DNA of 8,958 nucleotides from Verrucomicrobiota bacterium (GTDB lineage Bacteria > Verrucomicrobiota > Verrucomicrobiia > Chthoniobacterales > UBA10450). Below the pieces are notes generated by a model. The model worked only from the letters and a program-made list of their open reading frames with translations, made no database searches and was not told the DNA's origin. Below are positions 1 to 7,647 of the stretch, in pieces. The stretch is taken from the NCBI GenBank assembly GCA_003218525.1, contig QHNU01000210.1, positions 1-8,958 on the forward strand, given 5' to 3'. The stretch's first letter is position 1, and the number at the start of each line of letters is the position of its first letter. Position numbers and translations under genes: made by a program.

Positions 1-1
1 G

Positions 2-547
2 GAATATCCCCGGACTTGGATGGGAATTTATAATCTCGCCAGTCTGCGCCATAATGCCAAAGATGATCCTGGGGCAATCGTGCTGCTCGATCATGCCCGG
101 CTTAATTACCCGCAGGTTTGGGAGTTGATCAGTTGCGAATCGGAGTTGGTCCGCCGAACGCAGGGCCCTTTGGCCGCACTTGATCTAGTCGAAGATTTCG
201 TGCGCAAAAATTGGTGGCATCACGCGGCGAGACTGGCCGAGGGCCGCCTTTATGCCGAGAACGGCGACACCTTTCACGCCAATCAAGCGCTTCGTTACGC
301 CGCCATGCTCGACGTGCATGATGTCGAGGCGCTGCGTTTAATCGCCATAATGAAATTGCGCGAAAATCGGCTCGAGGAAGCATTTCAGGCACAGCGTCGT
401 GCCGTTGCCCGGCAGCCCGACCAACCGAGCCAGTATATACTGCTCTCCGATATTCTCGAAAAATTGGGACGCGGTGGCGAGGCTCGCGCGGCGCGGGCAA
501 AAGTTTCACAATTGCAAGCCCTGGCCATGGAGTCGGGCCGAGGGTAA
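2..547 (+). CDS. TPR-repeat protein, C-terminal part (5' end outside window)
   Basis: The frame is open from the left edge of the window to a TAA at 545-547. The ATG at 20 has no ribosome binding site, so this is most likely the end of a longer gene. The visible 181 residues are helical and alanine/leucine-rich, in the helix-turn-helix pattern of tetratricopeptide repeats. Examples are the segment with RLAEGRLYAENGDTFHANQA and the last repeats around LRENRLEEAFQAQRRAVA and ILEKLGRGGEARAA. TPR domains mediate protein-protein contacts; nothing here gives a partner or a catalytic activity. The missing N-terminal part could be a membrane region or an enzyme domain, so function is left open. The next gene starts 52 bases downstream on the same strand, which would allow cotranscription. 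Confidence 0.75.
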   Translation, partial: EYPRTWMGIYNLASLRHNAKDDPGAIVLLDHARLNYPQVWELISCESELVRRTQGPLAALDLVEDFVRKNWWHHAARLAEGRLYAENGDTFHANQALRYAAMLDVHDVEALRLIAIMKLRENRLEEAFQAQRRAVARQPDQPSQYILLSDILEKLGRGGEARAARAKVSQLQALAMESGRG

Positions 548-599
548 GTCGCAATTTCAATTTGGCGCGCAGTGCCACATCAGCCACTCTTGCGGCGCC

Positions 600-1595
600 A
601 TGTCCGCGCGGATTTATCGCGATAAACAGATTAGCCTCGAGCCGTTGCGCGGGAAAATTTGCGGCGTAATCGGTTTCGGAGCGCAAGGTCGCGCCCACGC
701 GCTGAATCTACGCGACAGCGGCTGCGACGTATTGATCGGGCTCCGCCCTGGCAGCAAATCACGCGCCTTAGCCCGCGCCGCCGGTCTATCGGTTTTCCGC
801 ACGGAACAAGCTGTTCAGCGTAGCGATATTGTTTTTCTGGCGCTCCCCGATTCGCAAATGCCAAAAATTTTTGCGCGACAAATCGCACCGTACTTACGCG
901 CCGGGCAAACATTGCTTTTCGCGCACGGCTTCGCTGTTTTTTACAAAACGATCGTGCCGCCAGCCAATGTCGATGTTGTCATGGTCGCGCCGAAAGCGTT
1001 GGGACCAATGATGCGGCGTGAGTTCGAGGGCGGGCGTGGCGTACCCGCGCTCGTCGCCGTCGAACAGGATTTCACCGGGCGCGCCCGCGCGACGGCAATG
1101 GCATGGGCGAAAGCGATCGGTTGCGCGCGTGCAGGTGTAATCGAAACCACCTTCCGCGAAGAAACCGAAACTGATCTTTTTGGCGAGCAGGCGGTGCTCT
1201 GCGGCGGAACAACCGCGCTTATTCGCAACGCTTTTGAAGTTCTGGTCCGTGCCGGATACGCGCCAGAACTGGCCTACTTCGAATGCCTGCATGAATTAAA
1301 GTTTATTGTCGATCTCATTCACGAGGCGGGCCTCGCCGGAATGCGTGATTTAATTTCCGATACCGCGAAATGGGGGGATCTCGCCGTCGGCCCGAAGATT
1401 GTCGACAAGCATGTGCAGGAAAATATGGCGAAGGTGCTCGCAAACATTCGGAGCGGAAAATTTGCGCGTGAATTCATCCACGAGATGGAACGCGGTGGAA
1501 CTCGTTATCATGCACTCCTGCGCAAGGCGCGACATCACCCGATTGAAACAGTTGGCCGACGTATTCGGCCATTGATGAGTTGGCGCAACAAATAA
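600..1595 (+). CDS. ilvC: Ketol-acid reductoisomerase (IlvC-like, class I, divergent)
   Basis: This 331-residue protein matches the usual class I KARI length. KARI converts acetolactate or acetohydroxybutyrate to the dihydroxy acids of valine and isoleucine synthesis, using NADPH and Mg2+ in the cytosol. The Rossmann motif GFGAQG is at residues 25-30, and the LRPGSKS loop at 48-54 has the serines typical of NADPH use. The expected catalytic residues are present: H109, K132, D192 and E196 in ETETDLFGE, E228 and E232 in ECLHE, and S253 in ISDTA. The ATG at 600 was chosen because it gives the family N-terminus (ARIYRDK...LRGK); the frame is open upstream to 399, but that part overlaps the TPR gene and does not look like KARI. 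No clear Shine-Dalgarno precedes it. Two loops deviate: APKGPGH, usual in the family, reads APKALGP, and the FNIH after the AHG motif reads FAVF. No ilvB, ilvN or leu gene is adjacent, so a paralog with altered substrate range is possible. Confidence 0.88.
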   Translation: MSARIYRDKQISLEPLRGKICGVIGFGAQGRAHALNLRDSGCDVLIGLRPGSKSRALARAAGLSVFRTEQAVQRSDIVFLALPDSQMPKIFARQIAPYLRAGQTLLFAHGFAVFYKTIVPPANVDVVMVAPKALGPMMRREFEGGRGVPALVAVEQDFTGRARATAMAWAKAIGCARAGVIETTFREETETDLFGEQAVLCGGTTALIRNAFEVLVRAGYAPELAYFECLHELKFIVDLIHEAGLAGMRDLISDTAKWGDLAVGPKIVDKHVQENMAKVLANIRSGKFAREFIHEMERGGTRYHALLRKARHHPIETVGRRIRPLMSWRNK

Positions 1596-1606
1596 AACTC
1601 CGTCCT

Positions 1607-1628
1607 CGCGCTTTGCTCAAGCGCGTTT
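1607..1628 (+). terminator. Hairpin after the ilvC-like gene, possible terminator
   Basis: A perfect 7-bp stem, CGCGCTT (1607-1613) with AAGCGCG (1619-1625), encloses a 5-base loop and is followed by only three T residues. It begins 12 bases after the stop codon at 1595. It lies between two convergent genes, where a terminator is expected. A second, shorter stem (GCCGG 1637-1641 with CCGGC 1648-1652) lies just past the stop of the opposing gene and has no T tract. The short U tract makes intrinsic termination uncertain. Confidence 0.4.
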
Positions 1629-1653
1629 GCGCCCACGCCGGACTATGCCGGCA

Positions 1654-1944
1654 TTATTCGCCAGAGCGACTGCCGTAATTGCCGATGACATACATCGGAT
1701 TCGCAGTCGTCGGGATCGGCCCCGCGACCCGGTCGATTGGTTGCGGAATCGCCGAACCCGAGATGAAGATGTAGACCTGCTTATTGCCAGCAACACTATA
1801 ACGCACCACCTGTGCTTTCGGTTGCGTGACTACATTCTTACTCGGGTCAGCGACTGCGGATGCGCAAAAGGCCAGCATGATAAATGCGGCCGCGCATCGC
1901 CCGGTCCAACCGGCCAGGCGAGGAAGCCTGAACGGTGTTTTCAT
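1654..1944 (-). CDS. Small secreted protein of unknown function
   Basis: Starting from ATG at 1944, this is a 96-residue protein with a signal peptide: basic residues near the N-terminus, then the hydrophobic run CAAAFIMLAFCASAVA and a likely cleavage after AVA, leaving about 60 mature residues. The mature part has no membrane helix and contains a motif I read as VYIFISGSAIPQ, followed by a proline-rich stretch and PMYVIG. The GS-x-IP pattern resembles the VTGSRI segment near the plug of TonB-dependent receptors, but there is no barrel here; the similarity may be chance. The frame also extends to a TTG at 2010 that would overlap the TGA of the upstream TPR gene (TTGA), giving 118 residues. 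I prefer 1944 because it gives a normal signal peptide, although GAGAG sits very close to that ATG. It is the last gene of the uvrA-TPR block. Confidence 0.6.
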   Translation of the reverse strand: MKTPFRLPRLAGWTGRCAAAFIMLAFCASAVADPSKNVVTQPKAQVVRYSVAGNKQVYIFISGSAIPQPIDRVAGPIPTTANPMYVIGNYGSRSGE

Positions 1945-2006
1945 GCTCTCAATATGAGCGAATTCCGTGCGCGACTCAATCTTAATCGGATGTGATGCGC
2001 TCTTTT

Positions 2007-4454
2007 TCAATGCCAGAGAAAATGCTCCAACCGGAGCTGGCTGAGCCGGTCCCTGGCTTCATCGCTGCGCGGACCCTTGGCTAACACCAGTTTGTCGTAA
2101 ATGGCCGCCGCCGACTCCCACTTCTGCTGGTCCTCCAGCAGGCGCGCAGCGTTGAATCCAGCCTTGTAAAACCAGAAAAATTCCGGCGCTCGTCCTGGCT
2201 CCGGATTGAATTCGAGGACTCTGTAAAATGTCGACAGAGCACCGTCTCGGTCTGATTCTTTCTCAAGACAGATGCCCTTTTTGAATAGCGCTTGATTACG
2301 CCAGTGCGGTTGATTCGCCGCTTCATTCGCGAGTTGATCGTACAAGATCACCGCCTGCGGCAAATTTGAAGTCTCGGTGTTCGCTTGCTCGAAAAAGGTA
2401 TCGGCTTTCCCGCATAACGCTTCCCGTTTTTCTGCGCCTCGTGCATCGCTCTTCAGGACTTCGTCGTATAACAACTGCGCCTCTTGCGGTTTGCCCAGAC
2501 GTCGCTCGATCGCTGCTTGTTCATTCCGCGCCGCCCACCGGAATTCACCATTCAATTTTACGACTTGAGCTAACAGCTCCAGGGCCCGATCTGACGACCG
2601 GCTCGTCATCGTCGCCGTGGCCGATTGCGCTGCCAAAAACAGCGCTTTTTCAGTCAATGGCGACGCTCCAGTTTCCTGCGCGAGCAACTCGAACTGCGTC
2701 TGCGCATTGGCGAAATCTTGCTGGCGAAAATGCGTTTCTGCCAGTTTCAGGCGTATGTCCTTAGCAAGATCAGATTTGGGATGCGCTCGCAAAAAATCGC
2801 TCGCGGCCGCGATCACCCGATCGCTGTCGGCCCCAGCCGCATCAGCTAACCAAATTGCGAAGTAATCAGCATCTTCGGCAACGGTTTCGCTCGGGTTGGC
2901 CGCGCGGGCAGCAGCCAGACTTTTCGCCGCCTGATCCAGCTTTGGCGGTGCGGAGTGATATGCGATTTCGGCGAGAGCGAGATGAGCGGCTGCGGCACCG
3001 GAATGGCTCGGAAATCGACGCAGAAAATCCTCGAGCATGGACGCTGCGTTTTTATCGTTCCGTCGCGCGGCCGCCAAACCTTTCTCCGACAGAAGTTCCG
3101 CCTCCGCTCCGGTGTCCCCGGTCGTGGCTAGTTCCTTCGTATCGAAATCGAGCCGGTGTTGATCGTTCGCACGCAACCAGCCGAGAGACGCATTAAGTAA
3201 TGCCAGGTGGGTGAATTCCGGCGCCCCCGCTGCTAAGTGCTCGAAACGCCCGCTTGCTTCCGAAAATTGTCCACACGCGTAAAGGGCGCGACCAATTTCG
3301 AAGTTGATTTGCTGGCTCGTTTTCGCATCGACTCGATAGCTCTCTACTTCCCGCAAGACCGTCAGTGCTTCCTCGGGTTTGCCAGTGTCGAGCAGCAGCT
3401 GCGCGTATTGTAACATGGCTGGCGCAAGCGCCGGATGCATCGCCTTTCGGATCTCCTCGAACAGCCGGACGGCCCCTTCTCGGCGACCGGCCTGCCAGTC
3501 GCTCTGCGCCAGATACCAGCGCGCCAATCCACGGCGCGGTTGCGCCAAGTCACGCGACCATTTTTCCAACTCATGTCGCGGCGGCCGTCGTTCGCTCCGA
3601 TAGAGCTGATCAAGCTTCGCAAACACCCGCGGCAATTCGACGTCATTCGGATATCGTTCGATAAAATCCTCCAGATAATCGTCGCCCGATTCCGGAGCGT
3701 TCATTTGCAAATGCGCGTCTGCGATCGCGAAGAGTGCCGCCATCGCCGTTTCATGCGAGGCGCCTTCAGGTTTTTTCACCAGCGAATCGAGCAGCCTGAT
3801 TGCCTTTTCTGGTTGCTGATTCAGCAGCTCCAGCCAGCCGCGTAATAAGCGTTTTTGCCGTTTATCCGGTGTGGTTTTTGCTTGAGCTTGGTCCAACGCG
3901 CGTTTCGCCAACGCACTCTCCCCCTTGGCGATAAGAATCTCCGCGCCTCGCAACCGAGCTGAAACACCAAATCGAGAATCGGTTTCTAGTGTCCGGTACT
4001 GACGAATCGCTTCGTCCATCCGGCCGAGAGCGCGAAGCATTTCCGCCGTCCCAAACGCAGCCGGCCTCTGCTGCGGACCGGGACTGGCTGCCACCTGACG
4101 ATAAAGCGCCAGAGCATCCTCAAACCGATTCAGTTCAACCAATGCTTGCGCGCGAAAAAATCTCGCGCTCGCGGAATCGCGCAAGGTCGGATCATCCAAA
4201 ATGTGTAATGCATCCGCCGGACGTTTCGCCGCGATCAATGCTTCGGCCAATTTCTCTTTTGCATCTCGCGCTTGCTCCTTCGGCAGTGCGTCGACCAATC
4301 TCTGCAATCGCGCCACCGCCACTTCCGGAACTCCATCATCGATCGCGCGCGCAGCATCATTGATTTCGGGCGAAGCGAAGATATGCGCATCGATTAGCGA
4401 CGACGCGACGCATATCATCACCGCTAAGACGTGGTGGAGGTTCCTTTTTCTCAC
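2007..4454 (-). CDS. Secreted TPR-repeat protein (815 residues)
   Basis: The protein begins with a signal peptide (MRKRNLHH, then a hydrophobic stretch to about residue 27, with likely cleavage near IFA-SP), so it should act in the periplasm or at the outer membrane. Nearly all the rest is TPR-like helical pairs, for example around residues 98-122, 133-157, 383-408, 566-592, 719-747 and 765-790. Such long periplasmic TPR proteins act as scaffolds for envelope assembly or enzymes; no catalytic domain is seen. The start is a GTG whose first bases overlap the TGA of uvrA (GTGA, 4451-4454), pointing to translational coupling; no Shine-Dalgarno is visible. The charged n-region supports this start over the internal ATG at residue 13. 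No lipobox is present at the cysteine at residue 15. The specific role is unknown. Confidence 0.85.
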   Translation of the reverse strand: MRKRNLHHVLAVMICVASSLIDAHIFASPEINDAARAIDDGVPEVAVARLQRLVDALPKEQARDAKEKLAEALIAAKRPADALHILDDPTLRDSASARFFRAQALVELNRFEDALALYRQVAASPGPQQRPAAFGTAEMLRALGRMDEAIRQYRTLETDSRFGVSARLRGAEILIAKGESALAKRALDQAQAKTTPDKRQKRLLRGWLELLNQQPEKAIRLLDSLVKKPEGASHETAMAALFAIADAHLQMNAPESGDDYLEDFIERYPNDVELPRVFAKLDQLYRSERRPPRHELEKWSRDLAQPRRGLARWYLAQSDWQAGRREGAVRLFEEIRKAMHPALAPAMLQYAQLLLDTGKPEEALTVLREVESYRVDAKTSQQINFEIGRALYACGQFSEASGRFEHLAAGAPEFTHLALLNASLGWLRANDQHRLDFDTKELATTGDTGAEAELLSEKGLAAARRNDKNAASMLEDFLRRFPSHSGAAAAHLALAEIAYHSAPPKLDQAAKSLAAARAANPSETVAEDADYFAIWLADAAGADSDRVIAAASDFLRAHPKSDLAKDIRLKLAETHFRQQDFANAQTQFELLAQETGASPLTEKALFLAAQSATATMTSRSSDRALELLAQVVKLNGEFRWAARNEQAAIERRLGKPQEAQLLYDEVLKSDARGAEKREALCGKADTFFEQANTETSNLPQAVILYDQLANEAANQPHWRNQALFKKGICLEKESDRDGALSTFYRVLEFNPEPGRAPEFFWFYKAGFNAARLLEDQQKWESAAAIYDKLVLAKGPRSDEARDRLSQLRLEHFLWH

Positions 4455-7289
4455 CGTAACAAAGGCCGTAAGAACTTGCCGGTATAGCTATTCGGAAAAT
4501 CGGCAATTTTTTCCGGCGGTCCAGCGCCGATGATGGCGCCGCCACCTTCGCCGCCTTCTGGCCCGAGATCGATCACCCAATCCGCACACTTGATCATTTC
4601 CAGGTTGTGTTCAATCACCACAAGAGTATTGCCGGCATCGCGCAACTTCATCAGCACCTGCAGCAACTTCTCGATGTCGGCAAAATGCAGACCGGTCGTT
4701 GGTTCATCGAGAATATAGAAAGTGCGCCCGGTCGCTTTTTTCGCAAGCTCGGTCGCGAGCTTGACCCGTTGCGCTTCGCCACCGGATAGCGTCGTCCCGG
4801 CTTGGCCCAGCCTCAAATATCCAAGCCCGACATCGAGCAGTGCGTTTAATTTGTCCGACACGCTCGGCACGTTCCGGAAAAAACGCGCCGCTTCATCGAC
4901 ACTCATATCAAGCACATCCGCGATGTTTTTGCCTTTGTAGGTGATCTCGAGCGTCTCCCGGTTGTAGCGGCGACCATGGCAGACTTCGCACTCGACGTAG
5001 ACGTCGGGCAGGAAATGCATCTCGATTTTGATGAGGCCGCCACCCTCGCAATTTTCGCACCGGCCGCCTTTGACATTGAAACTGAAACGGCCAGCATCGT
5101 AGCCGCGCACTCGTGCGGCCGGCAGTTGCGCGAAGAGTTCGCGGATTGGTGTGAATGCGCCCGTGTAAGTGATCGGGTTCGAGCGCGGCGTGCGCCCGAT
5201 GGCGCTCTGGTCGATGACGATCGCTTTGTCGATTTGTTCGACACCACGCAGGCTGCGGAATGCACCCGGTCTTTCCTTCGAATTGTAGAAATGGCGGAAC
5301 AATGCGCGCCGCAAAATGTCATCAACCAGGGTGGATTTTCCGCTGCCAGAAACACCGGTCACGCAGGTGAAACAGCCAAGTGGAAACGACACGGTTATGT
5401 GTTTCAAATTATTTTCGGACGCGCTGACCACGATCAGCCAGCCCGACCCATTCTGCGCTGTTGGCTCGATCCGCTGACGCGGTACCTGGATTTTTGCCCG
5501 CCCGGAGAGGTAATCAGCCGTCGCCGAATTCTTCGCGCCTAAAATGTCGGCAACGGTTCCTTGCGCCACAATTTCGCCGCCGCGCGGACCTGCGCCTGGG
5601 CCGAGATCAATGATGTGATCGGCGGCCCGGATCGTCTCTTCGTCATGCTCGACCACAATGACGGAATTTCCTAAATCGCGCAGCCGTCCGAGGGTGCCAA
5701 GCAAGCGCGCGTTGTCCCGATGATGCAGTCCGATACTCGGCTCATCCAGGACGTAAAGAACGCCAGCCAGCCCAGAACCAATCTGTGTGGCCAAGCGAAT
5801 TCGCTGCGCTTCGCCGCCACTCAGGGTGCCGCTCTCCCGATCGAGCGTGAGATAGCCGAGACCGACTTCGAGTAGGAACTGAAGCCGCGATTCGATTTCC
5901 CGCATCACTTCCACCGCGATTTGTCTTTGCTGGGCCGTAAGCGCGATTCGGGAAATGAAATCCGCCGCCGCACCAATCGTGAGTTTGGAAAATTGATAAA
6001 TGTTCAACTCACGATCCGATTGGTCGCGGATCGTGACGGCCAGAATCTCCGGACGTAGCCGCGCGCCACTGCAGACCTGGCATGGCTCGCGCGTCATAAA
6101 AGATCGAATACGGTTGCGGGTAAACTCACTTTCGGTCTCCGCATAGAGGCGCTGCATCTGCGGCACGATTCCCTCAAATGGCTTCGTCAGCTTCTCCTTC
6201 CGGCCATTCGCGCTGAAATTCATCTCAATCGGAGTTTCGCCGGTTCCGAAATAAAGGGCGTTCTTGAAGTTGTCCGGCAAATCGCTGAACGGCGCGTCTT
6301 CGTTGATCCGAAAATGTTTCACCAACGCGCCCTGCAACTTTCGGTAATAGGCCTGCATCCGCTTCGGTCCGCGGCGCCAAGGAATGATTGCACCCGCCGC
6401 AATCGATTTTTCAGGCTCCGGGATAACCAGCTCTGGGTCGACCACAAGCTGGGTGCCAAGGCCATGACATGCCGGACAGGCACCGAGATGGCTATTAAAG
6501 GAAAAATGCTTCGGTGAGAGCTCACCCAGCGAGAAATTGCTGTCGGAGGTTGCGTAGTTGGTTGAAAAACGCTCCGTCGACCATTGCTCCCGACTATCAC
6601 TGCGCAAAACGATCAATTCATTGCCGCCCCACTTCAGAGCGGTATCAACCGAATCCGCCAGGCGCACCCGCACACCATCGCGGATGACGAGGCGATTTCT
6701 TGAGCCGAAGGGGTTCCGGTCGACCAAGCTCAATGATCTCGCCATCAATGCGCGCCCGGACGAAACCTTCGCGGCGCAATTTTTCAATGACATCCCGAAA
6801 CTCGCCCGATTCAGCTTCGATGAGCGGAGCCAGGACAACGATTTTCGTTTCCAGCGCGTATGCCAGGATCCGATCGACAATCTGCTGCGGGGTTTGGCGC
6901 TGAAGGGGCCGGCCGGTGGCCGGATCATGCGGCTGACCGACGGACGAAAAGAGCACACGCAGATAGTCGTAAATCTCAGTCGTGGTCGCGATGGTTGAGC
7001 GAGGATTGGCGCCGGCGCTCCGTTGTTCAATGGCAATCGCCGGCGACAAGCCTTCAATGAAATCGACGTCCGGTTTTTACATTTGATCCAGGAATTGACG
7101 GGCGTACGCCGACAGGCTTTCCACGTAGCGGCGCTGCCCTTCGGCATAAAGAGTATCGAAAGCGAGGGATGATTTCCCGGACCCGCTCAGCCCGGTGATT
7201 ACGACCAGTTTCTCTCGCGGAATCTCAACTTTGAGATTCTTGAGATTGTGCTGGCGCGCACCAATGATCTTGATAACTTGCGCAGGCAT
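4451..7289 (-). pseudogene. uvrA: UvrA, excinuclease ABC subunit A, disrupted by a stop and a frameshift
   Basis: UvrA is the damage-sensing ATPase of nucleotide excision repair; it loads UvrB onto DNA. The gene starts with ATG at 7289 and shows Walker A GLSGSGKSS within the first 70 codons, then hits TAA at 7077-7079. The same frame goes on with KPDVDFIEGLSPAIAIEQ, exactly the expected UvrA sequence, so the TAA replaces one codon. This frame holds until about 6696; the UvrA homology then continues in another frame from 6694 (RLVIRDGVRVRLADS) to the TGA at 4451. About 8 to 11 residues, including the usual IEVVVD, are missing at the junction. Downstream all is intact: signature LSGGEAQ at 5804-5824, DEPSIGL, second Walker A GVSGSGKST at 5330-5356, zinc module C-X2-C-X19-C-X2-C at 4979-5059, second LSGGEAQ and DEPTTGL. 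Repaired length is about 955 residues, normal for the family. The first zinc site lacks its first CxxC pair. Sequencing or assembly error is the main alternative to a true pseudogene. Confidence 0.85.
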
Positions 7290-7358
7290 TCGGACGACGG
7301 ATGTCGAACCTTTTAGTCAAGCACAGGGCTTGCTTTTCTCTACTGAAATCGACGCCTC
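7290..7358. promoter_or_regulatory. Divergent intergenic region between uvrA and the two-component genes
   Basis: This 69-base gap must hold the start signals for both the - strand uvrA block and the + strand H-box/phoB/phoR block. It contains a small inverted repeat, CAAGC (7318-7322) and GCTTG (7328-7332), which could be an operator or chance. I see no convincing -35/-10 pair on either strand, no LexA-like box and no Pho-box-like direct repeat. A TTGACT at 7320-7315 on the - strand has no matching -10. Confidence 0.35.
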
Positions 7359-7625
7359 ATGACTGATAACACGAGCATTCCCCGGGACGAACTGGCGCAG
7401 CTGCAATCGAAATACAGCGAGATCAAACATTCGGTAAACAACGCCCTGGCCGTCATGATGGCTCTGGCGGAGATGTCGCAGCGCCGACCCGATTACGCGG
7501 AAAAACTCGCCTCTGCCGTCCTGACAAAAGCGCCCCAGATTGTGTCGAGCCTGCAAGAGTTTACCCTTGCCCTCAACGAAAAAATAGGCGCTAAACCAGA
7601 AGGCTTGCCGACACAATTGCAGTAA
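7359..7625 (+). CDS. Small H-box protein, histidine-kinase dimerisation-like
   Basis: This 88-residue acidic/helical protein has two predicted long helices. The first carries an H-box-like motif, KHSVNNALAVMMAL (H24, N27, N28), similar to the HDxNN form found in the dimerisation and phosphoacceptor helix of many histidine kinases. The second helix spans about residues 44-75 (YAEKLASAVLTKAPQIVSSL). There is no ATPase domain, membrane helix or signal peptide. By position, 22 bases ahead of a PhoB-type regulator and in the same direction, it may be a phosphotransfer protein or a dimerisation partner that tunes the kinase/regulator pair. That role is inference; it could also be a decayed or unrelated helical hairpin. 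The ATG at 7359 has no clear Shine-Dalgarno, but no better start exists before the divergent uvrA. Confidence 0.65.
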   Translation: MTDNTSIPRDELAQLQSKYSEIKHSVNNALAVMMALAEMSQRRPDYAEKLASAVLTKAPQIVSSLQEFTLALNEKIGAKPEGLPTQLQ

Positions 7626-7635
7626 GGTCTACTGC

Positions 7636-7641
7636 GGGGAG
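7636..7641 (+). promoter_or_regulatory. Ribosome binding site of the phoB-like gene
   Basis: GGGGAG lies 6 bases ahead of the ATG at 7648. It is the clearest Shine-Dalgarno sequence in the window and fixes the start of the response regulator gene. Confidence 0.7.
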
Positions 7642-7647
7642 CAGGTC

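Noticed and set aside
399..599. N-terminal extension of the KARI frame upstream of 600
   Set aside because: The extra 67 residues overlap the TPR gene in another frame and do not resemble KARI; the ATG at 600 gives the family's normal N-terminus.
1654..1944. Lipoprotein signal in the small secreted protein (cysteine in LAFC)
   Set aside because: Phenylalanine just before the cysteine does not fit a lipobox, and a normal AVA cleavage site lies a few residues on.
1627..1995. 122-codon open frame on the + strand
   Set aside because: It is antisense to the small secreted protein, which has a signal peptide and a logical place in the operon; the + frame shows no domain and no binding site.
4976..5542. 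Long open frame of 188 codons on the + strand inside uvrA
   Set aside because: It lies wholly antisense to well-conserved UvrA sequence (zinc module and second Walker A), has no ribosome binding site, and its composition is that of a reverse-strand shadow.
6695..7147. Start at 7147 for a long uvrA frame
   Set aside because: The first 150 or so residues of that frame are out of phase with UvrA; the true coding phase there is the one starting at 7289, so this start is an artefact of the frameshift.
7311..7346. Sigma-70 promoter for the H-box/phoB genes
   Set aside because: Candidate boxes (TTAGTC and TACTGA) are 22 bases apart and both match poorly, so I do not call a promoter.
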